DNA of 8,926 nt, taken from Gammaproteobacteria bacterium. Its GTDB lineage: Bacteria > Pseudomonadota > Gammaproteobacteria > Pseudomonadales > Porticoccaceae. Location of the stretch: positions 1-8,926 of the forward strand of contig SBGI01000106.1 in NCBI GenBank assembly GCA_006227015.1, written 5' to 3'. The notes below the pieces were generated by a model. The model had not been told where the DNA came from, searched no databases, and saw only the letters and a list, made by a program, of their open reading frames with translations. A program made the position numbers and the translations under genes. Below are positions 1 to 6,683 of this stretch, one piece after another. Positions within the stretch are counted from its first letter, which is position 1; every line of letters starts with the position of its first letter.

Positions 1-874
<874 letters not shown>

Positions 875-915
875 AATAGATCTCCAAGACAAGTTGTTAA
901 CCAGATGGGTCGGCC

Positions 916-943
916 ATTATAAGCAAAAGTCAGAAAATTTCAC
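916..943 (-). promoter_or_regulatory. Sigma-70-like promoter of mdh
   Basis: Read on the minus strand there is a perfect -10 TATAAT (921-916) and a -35-like GTGAAA (943-938), separated by 16 bp. It lies about 40 bp upstream of the mdh GTG start, in the only gap (875-985) between mdh and the preceding same-strand gene. This suggests mdh has its own promoter and is not simply read through from folM-folK. The -35 match is only partial. Confidence 0.65.
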
Positions 944-985
944 TCGCTGAATCGGATTGTGGACATCCGGCTTGTGAATACCTCT

Positions 986-1420
986 TTACGAGGAGAGATC
1001 GTTTGGTGAATGCAGCTGTACGCCAGTGGCAGCAACGATCTGATTGACGGGCACGGAAACGTATTCATAGTGAAAATAGTCACTGGTCAGGAGCTCACCA
1101 TCCCAGGCGACCAGGTCCAAATCAATAGTCCGTGGCCCGGATTTAATCGCTCCCCTCACCCGCCCCAGACGGTCTTCCACTGACTTTAGATAACGGTTGA
1201 AACTCTCCCGGTCCAGAGGCGTTTCCACCAGGTAAGCCGTATTGAGGAAATCCGGTTGATACTGAAATCCCACCGGCGCGGTCTCAATAATATCCGAGCT
1301 TGCCACCAGTAGCGTCTCCTTTGCCAGAATCTCTTCAGCCTGACGCAGGTGCTGATGGGGCTCAATATTCGACCCCCCGGAAATGATGGCCTGGTGCAGG
1401 GTATCCAGAACGTCTGTCAC
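986..1420 (-). CDS. folK: Short HPPK-family protein (FolK-like pyrophosphokinase)
   Basis: The family (2-amino-4-hydroxy-6-hydroxymethyldihydropteridine diphosphokinase) moves pyrophosphate from ATP to the pterin alcohol in folate synthesis. The 144-residue product shows GGSNIEP near residue 15, QPDFLN at 55-60, and the signature GRVR...GPRTIDLDL at 86-103. D100 and D102 match the two Mg-binding aspartates of E. coli HPPK (D95, D97); R87, R89 and R97 match its R82, R84 and R92. The usual active-site Trp (W89) is Ser94 here. The C-terminus is short and lacks the FVLxPLxEIAP-like block. The GTG start overlaps the folM stop by 4 nt (GTGA), indicating translational coupling. Because of the variant site and pterin-reductase partner, this may be a paralogue beside a canonical folK elsewhere. 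Family assignment is strong; in vivo substrate is uncertain. Confidence 0.85.
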   Translation of the reverse strand: MTDVLDTLHQAIISGGSNIEPHQHLRQAEEILAKETLLVASSDIIETAPVGFQYQPDFLNTAYLVETPLDRESFNRYLKSVEDRLGRVRGAIKSGPRTIDLDLVAWDGELLTSDYFHYEYVSVPVNQIVAATGVQLHSPNDLSS

Positions 1421-2187
1421 GATTCGGCTCCCGGCACATAGTCTTCAGCATTGAGACCCCGCTGGTTAATGCTTTCACCACCGTCCACATAAAGTACCTG
1501 TCCTGTAACAAACTCATTGTGCAACAGGTAGTTCATGGCACCGACCAACTCTGACGTATCACCCTGACGCCCAGCGGGAATGCCCTGAACGCGCCAGGCA
1601 ATATAGTCTTCTGTGCGATTAGACCCCGGTAGCACCACACCTGGCGCTATACCATTTACACGGATATCTGGCGCAAACTCCACCGCGGCCAGTGTGGTCA
1701 AATCTGCCAAGGCTTTCTTTGACAACAGATAGGCTGCGTAATTGTTTTGTTGAAAGGCAATTTTGTTGTCGATGATATTGATAATCGAGCCACTCTGAAC
1801 AGCGTTGGCAAAGCGACTAGAGAGCAAAAAGGGGGCAAAGAAATTGACATCGAACTGCTCTTTCAGCAGTGCCGGTGTGGTCTCGGATATCCTGCCTGCA
1901 GCATAGGCGGAAGCACTGTTGATCAATAGCTGTAGAGAGGGAAAACGCTCTATCACCTGATCAATTAGCAAATTGACGCCATCGCCCGCCAGGTCACATG
2001 GAAAGCCTTCACAGGCTGCCCCGAGTGACTTTATCTCGGCAATAGCTGATTCAGCCTGTGAAATTGAGCAATGGTAATGCAGGGCTATATCATAACCCTG
2101 CATTGCCAAAGCACGGGCAAAGACTAACCCCAGCCTTGTGGCGGCTCCAGTGACCAGGGCTGCCGGTCTCTGCTCAATGTCTGTCAT
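1417..2187 (-). CDS. folM: FolM/pteridine-reductase-type short-chain dehydrogenase
   Basis: FolM-type enzymes use NADPH to reduce dihydromonapterin or dihydrofolate to the tetrahydro form in the cytoplasm. The 256-residue product is a classical SDR with the pteridine-reductase nucleotide motif TGAATRLG (residues 13-20; the Arg is a hallmark of the TGxxxRxG subgroup) and NSA at 90-92. The catalytic set is Asp140, Tyr153 and Lys157. That is the Asp-13-Tyr-4-Lys spacing of pteridine reductase PTR1, with Asp where ordinary SDRs have Ser. APG follows at 181-183 and VDGG at 234-237. I chose ATG 2187, with GGAG 7 nt upstream. An upstream in-frame TTG at 2274 would add 29 residues with no SDR resemblance. 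It overlaps the HPPK-like gene, supporting a reduced-pterin role. In other proteobacteria tetrahydromonapterin is a hydroxylase cofactor; whether that applies here is inference. Confidence 0.85.
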   Translation of the reverse strand: MTDIEQRPAALVTGAATRLGLVFARALAMQGYDIALHYHCSISQAESAIAEIKSLGAACEGFPCDLAGDGVNLLIDQVIERFPSLQLLINSASAYAAGRISETTPALLKEQFDVNFFAPFLLSSRFANAVQSGSIINIIDNKIAFQQNNYAAYLLSKKALADLTTLAAVEFAPDIRVNGIAPGVVLPGSNRTEDYIAWRVQGIPAGRQGDTSELVGAMNYLLHNEFVTGQVLYVDGGESINQRGLNAEDYVPGAES

Positions 2188-2312
2188 AGCGCGACTCCGA
2201 TTCCGAATGCCATCATTCCATTGTGAATCTCCGGCTGCAAGCAGGGCATCGACCTGGAATGTGGCACAGTGCAAAACATTTCAGCCCTTCTGAGGTCTAA
2301 CGGGAGAGATTT

Positions 2313-4421
2313 TTGCTACACTGCGTTTTCCACATGAATGACGAGAAGTTGTCCTACCTGATGTTTAATATCCCACACATCATTATCTGCCTGTCCCTGT
2401 CTGTCTTCGCCTTATTGGCAACCGCCGAGGTACAATTTGACACTGAACAGCCGGAAACAGCCATCGAAATCGTCGATGAACTGGTCAACAAGCACTATCG
2501 CAAGCAGGCCCTGGACGACGAATTATCAAAGCAGTTTTTACACGAATATATCGACAGTCTCGACCCGGCAAAAAGCTATTTACTACAGAGCGATATCGAT
2601 GAATTCCGGCGCTGGGAGACAGAACTGGATGACATGCTCAAACGCGGCGATCTGACTGCCGGTTTTGCCATCTTTAATCGTTATATCAAACGCGCCATAG
2701 ATCGCCTGCAAGCCAATATCGACCTGCTCAAAAGTGACTATCAATTTGACCTTGAGCGCGACGAACAGTTATCTGTCGACCTCGACGACCTGCCCTGGCC
2801 ACTGACCATGGCGGACGCTGACGAGCTCTGGCGCAAACGCCTCAAAGAGGCCTACCTGAGACTCATATTGAGCGACAAGGAACCCCAGGCTGCCCGGGAT
2901 CTACTGATCAAGCGCTATTCCAACCTGAGTAAACAGCTGTCACAGCGTGATAACGAAGACACCTTTCAGGTGTTTATGAACTCGCTGGCTACGCTGTATG
3001 ACCCACACACAACCTATATGTCGCCGCGCTCCATGGAGAATTTCCGCATTGCCATGTCCCTATCCCTGACCGGTATTGGTGCGGTTCTGCAGCTCGAAGA
3101 TGAAAATACCAAGGTGGTACGGGTTGTACCGGGCGGCCCCGCTGACAAGCAGGGCATCCTGCAGGCCGGAGATATCATTGTCGGCGTCGGCCAGGAAAAG
3201 GAAGACATTACCGATGTAATCGGTTGGCGTCTCGATGATGTGGTCGACCTGATACGCGGCCCGAAAGACAGCACAGTACGCCTTGAAATCATCCCCGCCA
3301 CTGGAGAATCCGCCGGCAGTAACCGCGAAATAGCCATCGTCAGGGACAAAATTCAGCTTGAGGAACAGGCCGCGAACTCTGAAGTCATCGAAATCAACAA
3401 CGATGTCGGCCACTACAAACTGGGGGTCATCACTGTTCCCACTTTCTACTTGGACATTGAGGCCTACTACAATCGCGACCCTAATTTTAAAAGCACCACG
3501 CGGGATGTGATGCGCCTGCTACACGAACTGGAGCAGCAGAAAGTCGATGGCATTATTCTGGACTTGCGCAATAACGGCGGCGGCTTTCTGCAGGAAGCCA
3601 CTACCCTGACCGACCTCTTTATCGATCCGGGCCCAATCGTACAAGTGCGCTATTCCAACCAGATGATTTCCCGCAACCATCGCTCACATGCCGACGCTTA
3701 CTACCGTGGCCCCCTGGTGGTGTTGATTAACCGCCTCAGCGCCTCGGCATCGGAAATTTTTGCTGGCGCAATTCAGGATTACCAGCGGGGTTTGATCATC
3801 GGCGGACAAAGCTTCGGCAAAGGCACAGTACAGGTTCAGCTACCGGTACGTCAGGGACAGCTCAAGCTCACCGAATCCAAGTTTTATCGTGTATCCGGCA
3901 ACAGTACTCAACACCTTGGCGTTGTGCCCGACGTGGAACTGCCCTCCTATTTCGACAAAGAGAAAGTTGGGGAAAGTGCCGATGAGCATGCCCTCCCCTG
4001 GGATCAGATCAACGGCGTGCCCCATCGTCGATACAGTTTTACTGACATCCCGCTGGAAACGCTCAAGGAGCGCCATGTCTATCGCCAGTCCAAAGACCCT
4101 GATCTGGTCTACCTGAACCAGGAGCTGTCGCTGCTGAGAGAGCGGCGCAAGGAAAATACCATTTCTTTGAATGAGGCTGTGCGCCGGGATGAAATGGCCC
4201 AATATGATAGCACCCTGCTGGCTATTGAAAATCAGCGCCGCCAGTCAAAAGGGTTTGAACCCTTTGCTACCATTGAGGAATGGCGGGAATCCCGCAGTCC
4301 AGAGGGCGATGATACCCGCGACCTCTCAGAACGCGATCCGTTGCTCTATGAAACGGGCAATATATTGGCGGACTACCTGGGTCTTCTGGCTCCGAGATCA
4401 CTGCTGGTCATTCAGCCCTGA
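2313..4421 (+). CDS. prc: Tail-specific (C-terminal processing) periplasmic protease Prc, family S41
   Basis: Prc is a periplasmic protease recognising nonpolar C-termini; in E. coli it processes PBP3 and degrades MepS with NlpI. In order: a signal-like hydrophobic stretch (about 21-38), the N-terminal helical domain, a PDZ domain (about 252-335, with GGPADKQGI and AGDIIVGV), the S41 core with DLRNNGGG at 417-424, and the C-terminal DUF3340-type domain (about 545-702). The catalytic Ser478 (middle Ser of SASASE), Asp489 and Lys503 reproduce the spacing of E. coli S452/K477 and the intervening Asp. At 702 codons it is near the usual ~680. The start is ambiguous. TTG 2313 has GGGAG 6 nt upstream and coding-like third-base GC. 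ATG 2334 lacks a ribosome site. ATG 2361 would give the neatest signal peptide and 686 residues. xthA follows 24 bp later. Confidence 0.95.
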   Translation: MLHCVFHMNDEKLSYLMFNIPHIIICLSLSVFALLATAEVQFDTEQPETAIEIVDELVNKHYRKQALDDELSKQFLHEYIDSLDPAKSYLLQSDIDEFRRWETELDDMLKRGDLTAGFAIFNRYIKRAIDRLQANIDLLKSDYQFDLERDEQLSVDLDDLPWPLTMADADELWRKRLKEAYLRLILSDKEPQAARDLLIKRYSNLSKQLSQRDNEDTFQVFMNSLATLYDPHTTYMSPRSMENFRIAMSLSLTGIGAVLQLEDENTKVVRVVPGGPADKQGILQAGDIIVGVGQEKEDITDVIGWRLDDVVDLIRGPKDSTVRLEIIPATGESAGSNREIAIVRDKIQLEEQAANSEVIEINNDVGHYKLGVITVPTFYLDIEAYYNRDPNFKSTTRDVMRLLHELEQQKVDGIILDLRNNGGGFLQEATTLTDLFIDPGPIVQVRYSNQMISRNHRSHADAYYRGPLVVLINRLSASASEIFAGAIQDYQRGLIIGGQSFGKGTVQVQLPVRQGQLKLTESKFYRVSGNSTQHLGVVPDVELPSYFDKEKVGESADEHALPWDQINGVPHRRYSFTDIPLETLKERHVYRQSKDPDLVYLNQELSLLRERRKENTISLNEAVRRDEMAQYDSTLLAIENQRRQSKGFEPFATIEEWRESRSPEGDDTRDLSERDPLLYETGNILADYLGLLAPRSLLVIQP

Positions 4422-4445
4422 CAGGCTGCTCTGTAGAAGAATGCT

Positions 4446-5261
4446 GTGAAAATCGTCTCCTTCAATGTCAATGGCCTGCGCTCACGACTGCATCAATTAC
4501 AGGCATTAACCGAGCGTCATCAGCCGGATATTATCGGCCTCCAGGAAACCAAGGTGGCGGACGACCTCTTTCCCCTCGACGATATTCGCGCACTGGGCTA
4601 TGAAGCCATCTTTCACGGCCAGAAAGGTCATTACGGCGTCGCATTGCTCTACCGCACCCCCCTGCAACGCTCAATGACAGGCTTTCCCCATGATGGCGAG
4701 GACAGCCAGAGGCGCCTGATCTATGGTTGCTTCGAATACCGGGGAAAACCTCTACATGTTTATAACGGCTATTTTCCCCAAGGAGAAAGCCGCGACCATC
4801 CGCTTAAATTTCCTGCCAAGCGCCAGTTCTATGCAGATCTATACGAACACCTCAGACAGCATCACCAACCCGAAGAACAGATAGTTGTCATGGGCGATAT
4901 GAATGTTGCGCCACTGGACACAGACATCGGCATTGGTGACAACAACCGGAAGCGCTGGTTGCGAACCGGCAAATGCTGTTTCCTGCCGGAAGAGCGGGAA
5001 TGGCTGGAACGACTCAAGAACTGGGGTTTACAGGACAGCTTTGACCACTTCCACCCAGGCAACCATCCCCCCAGCTACAGCTGGTTTGACTACCGCAGCC
5101 GTGGCTTTGAGCAGACCGTGAAACGCGGTTTGCGCATCGACCTGCTGCTGGTATCCGCACCCCTCTTGAGTCACGTCACCGAAACCGGCATCGATTACGA
5201 CATCCGCGACATGGAAAAACCCTCCGACCATTGTCCAATCTGGTTAACCACAGACAATTAA
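4446..5261 (+). CDS. xthA: Exodeoxyribonuclease III (AP endonuclease)
   Basis: Exonuclease III cleaves abasic sites in base-excision repair, removes 3'-blocking groups, and degrades duplex DNA 3'->5'. The 271-residue product aligns by eye end to end with the 268-residue E. coli XthA. Catalytic and metal residues are all present: N7 (SFNVNG), E34 (GLQETK), Y109 (NGYFPQGES), D151 and N153 (MGDMN), D232 (LRIDLLL) and H262 (KPSDHCP); the last two are shifted by +3 against E. coli D229 and H259. [10 protein letters not shown] and FLPEEREW are nearly identical to E. coli. The GTG start gives the canonical MKIVSFN N-terminus; the ribosome site is weak (AGAAG). It lies 24 bp after prc with no terminator between, so the two are probably co-transcribed, although no shared pathway is known to me. 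Confidence 0.97.
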   Translation: MKIVSFNVNGLRSRLHQLQALTERHQPDIIGLQETKVADDLFPLDDIRALGYEAIFHGQKGHYGVALLYRTPLQRSMTGFPHDGEDSQRRLIYGCFEYRGKPLHVYNGYFPQGESRDHPLKFPAKRQFYADLYEHLRQHHQPEEQIVVMGDMNVAPLDTDIGIGDNNRKRWLRTGKCCFLPEEREWLERLKNWGLQDSFDHFHPGNHPPSYSWFDYRSRGFEQTVKRGLRIDLLLVSAPLLSHVTETGIDYDIRDMEKPSDHCPIWLTTDN

Positions 5262-5277
5262 TTTCCCCGTCTCTGTC

Positions 5278-5300
5278 AACCAATGGTGGCCTGATACGTT
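5278..5300 (+). promoter_or_regulatory. Candidate ECF-sigma-type promoter (AAC-N16-CGT)
   Basis: Upstream of the four-gene cluster lies GTCAAC (AAC at 5278-5280), then exactly 16 bp, then CGTT at 5297-5300. AAC in the -35 and CGT in the -10, 16-17 bp apart, is a common pattern for promoters used by ECF sigma factors. Such factors often drive their own operon, and one is encoded 450 bp downstream. A start near 5305-5308 would leave a leader of under 30 nt before ATG 5334. No good sigma-70 promoter is visible in the 72-bp gap after xthA. The match is only about six bases and may be chance. Confidence 0.35.
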
Positions 5301-5333
5301 TTTATGGTTACCAACGAGATTGAGGGAATACCC

Positions 5334-5732
5334 ATGAAGAAGCTCGCTATTATTGGCCTTTTGACAACATCCCTAGCCCTGGTGGCAACACCTTCACTGG
5401 CCAGGGATTATGACAGAGGTAAACAGTTTTCCTCTGATCACCACCGCTATGAACACCGCGATTATCGTAACGACCGTCACAATAGCTATCGCAGAGACAA
5501 GCATTATGACAAACGCCGTTATGATGATGATCGCCATTATCACCGCTTCACCTACAGCGACCGGTATCGTCACGACGTAAAACATCATTACAAGCATTAT
5601 CGCTGTGGTTACCACCCCGGTTCACGGGCGCGTCATAACCACCACCATTACTACGACAGCCGCACCGGTGAATACCTGGCCATCATCGGCGGGACTATAC
5701 TGCTTACGGAAATACTCCGCGGCCACCATTAA
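5334..5732 (+). CDS. Small exported His/Tyr/Arg/Asp-rich protein of unknown function
   Basis: I do not recognise a named family. The 132-residue product has a clear Sec signal peptide (MKKLAIIGLL start, hydrophobic core, probable cleavage after the LA at residues 22-23). The mature part is extremely biased: by my count of about 109 residues, 18 are His, 15 Tyr, 19 Arg and 13 Asp, with a single Cys91. Near the C-terminus a short hydrophobic stretch, YLAIIGGTILLTEIL (114-128), is followed by RGHH. Metal binding (Ni, Cu, Zn) or association with an anionic surface is plausible but inferred. I chose ATG 5334 because AGGGA lies 7 nt upstream and it begins the signal peptide; an upstream GTT/ATG reading from 5304 adds only unrelated residues. 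The sigma gene begins 20 bp after its stop, so it probably leads that operon and may be a target or sensor of it. Confidence 0.8.
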   Translation: MKKLAIIGLLTTSLALVATPSLARDYDRGKQFSSDHHRYEHRDYRNDRHNSYRRDKHYDKRRYDDDRHYHRFTYSDRYRHDVKHHYKHYRCGYHPGSRARHNHHHYYDSRTGEYLAIIGGTILLTEILRGHH

Positions 5733-5752
5733 TTGAATGGAGGGCACCGCTG

Positions 5753-6358
5753 TTGCAGAATCCCTGTAGCAATCTTAAAACCAACAGTGAAGGGAGTACT
5801 GTTCTGACTCGAGAACCTCTGGAAACTTTCCTGTTGTCCATTGAGCGCAGGGCCTACGCCATGGCCATGATGTCGCTGGGAGACAGGGACGATGCGATGG
5901 ATGTGGTTCAGGAAGCCATGACGCAACTGGTGGTCAGCTATGCTGACAGGACAGAAGAACAATGGCGTCCCCTGTTCTACCGCATTCTGCAAAACAAGGT
6001 CACTGACCTGCAGAGGAAAAGGACTATCCAGGGGCGTTTCAGGGGCTGGTTAGCCCGATTCCGCAACCAGGAAGACGGTTCGGAACAGGATGGAGACCCG
6101 CTTGACTCGGTGCCTGGCCCCGATCACCAGGCACCACACCACCAGCACGAGAAAGATCGACAAATTGCACAATTACAGGAAGCCCTGACATCATTACCCG
6201 AAAGACAGAAGCAGGCCTTTATGCTGCGTTGTTGGGAGGGGATGGATACAGCAGAAACGGCACTGGCCATGAAATGCAGTGAAGGCAGTGTCAAGACACA
6301 CTACTCCAGGGCAATACATCGCCTGAGAGAACTACTGGGAGATCATTGGTATGAATGA
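5753..6358 (+). CDS. ECF-type (sigma-70 family) RNA polymerase sigma factor
   Basis: It should redirect RNA polymerase to a specific promoter set. The 201-residue product has a sigma region 2 at about 25-91 (IERRAYAMA, GDRDDAMDVVQEAM, then WRPLFYRILQNKVTDLQRKR at 71-90) and region 4 at about 141-195. The region 4 helix-turn-helix includes LPERQKQAFMLR, GMDTAETALAM and CSEGSVKTHYSRA. A long polar linker with His and Asp/Glu (about 92-140) separates them; region 3 is absent, as in ECF factors. The TTG start at 5753 has a strong GGAGGG 8 nt upstream. A second ribosome-like AGGGAG sits 7 nt before an in-frame CTG (5804), which would give about 184 residues starting LTREPLE. The next gene overlaps its stop by 8 nt, the usual arrangement for a sigma factor and its membrane regulator. 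It resembles, from memory, sigma factors adjacent to DUF3619 and DUF3106 genes in betaproteobacteria. Confidence 0.9.
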   Translation: MQNPCSNLKTNSEGSTVLTREPLETFLLSIERRAYAMAMMSLGDRDDAMDVVQEAMTQLVVSYADRTEEQWRPLFYRILQNKVTDLQRKRTIQGRFRGWLARFRNQEDGSEQDGDPLDSVPGPDHQAPHHQHEKDRQIAQLQEALTSLPERQKQAFMLRCWEGMDTAETALAMKCSEGSVKTHYSRAIHRLRELLGDHWYE

Positions 6359-6680
6359 CTTTGAAAGACAAATGCAGCAGGTTCTGCGTCGTTCAGAGCG
6401 GGATATCGACGACCAGTCCATCCAGAATCTCGCCACTGCAAGAGCCGCAGCACTTGGTGCCAGAGACAAGCAACGGGTGCCCCGTTTCTTCGTGCCAGCC
6501 ACAGGTATGGCTCTGGCATCAATCCTTGCAGTGGTTCTGGTCGTGACTCCCGACCTGAGGGAGAGCGTCAACACCAACGGTATCCAGGAAGAAGCCTTAC
6601 TCAGTGAGTCCATGGACCTTTATGAAGATATGGACTTTTACTATTGGCTGGCCCGGGAAGATAGCAATTTACAGGGTTAA
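6351..6680 (+). CDS. Single-pass membrane protein, DUF3619-like; candidate anti-sigma/sigma partner
   Basis: The 109-residue product has a cytoplasmic-looking N-terminal part (1-45: MNDFERQMQQVLRRSERDID, then an Ala/Arg-rich helix), one membrane segment at about 46-66 (FFVPATGMALASILAVVLVV), and an acidic C-terminal tail (67-109) ending DLYEDMDFYYWLARED. Basic residues before the segment (KQRVPR) predict the N-terminus inside. The layout (short N-terminal helix, one membrane span, aspartate-rich tail with a Tyr/Trp motif) resembles DUF3619 proteins as I remember them. The ATG overlaps the sigma stop by 8 nt, with GGGAG upstream, so it is likely translationally coupled. That position is typical of anti-sigma factors, but there is no zinc anti-sigma HxxxCxxC motif, so the role is inference. 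Confidence 0.8.
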   Translation: MNDFERQMQQVLRRSERDIDDQSIQNLATARAAALGARDKQRVPRFFVPATGMALASILAVVLVVTPDLRESVNTNGIQEEALLSESMDLYEDMDFYYWLAREDSNLQG

Positions 6681-6683
6681 TGT

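Noticed and set aside
2188..2274. N-terminal extension of the FolM-like protein from TTG 2274
   Set aside because: The 29 extra residues do not look like SDR sequence, and ATG 2187 has a well-spaced GGAG and gives the normal family length.
2290..2322. Sigma-70 promoter for prc using TACACT at 2317-2322
   Set aside because: The -10 with TGn is attractive, but no -35 lies at proper distance and it conflicts with the best ribosome site, so I did not annotate it.
3840..4202. Minus-strand open frame inside prc
   Set aside because: It lies wholly within the conserved C-terminal domain of Prc, and the translation has no recognisable motif.
5394..5615. Minus-strand hydrophobic open frame opposite the His-rich gene, looking like a membrane protein
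   Set aside because: It is the mirror of His/Tyr/Asp/Arg codons, whose complements read as Met/Val/Ile. It has no ribosome site of its own, and the plus-strand gene has a signal peptide and good start.
5454..5660. Repetitive-looking CAT/TAT/CGT-rich stretch as a DNA repeat or CRISPR-like array
   Set aside because: There is no fixed unit or spacer length; the pattern comes from biased codons of the His/Tyr/Arg-rich protein.
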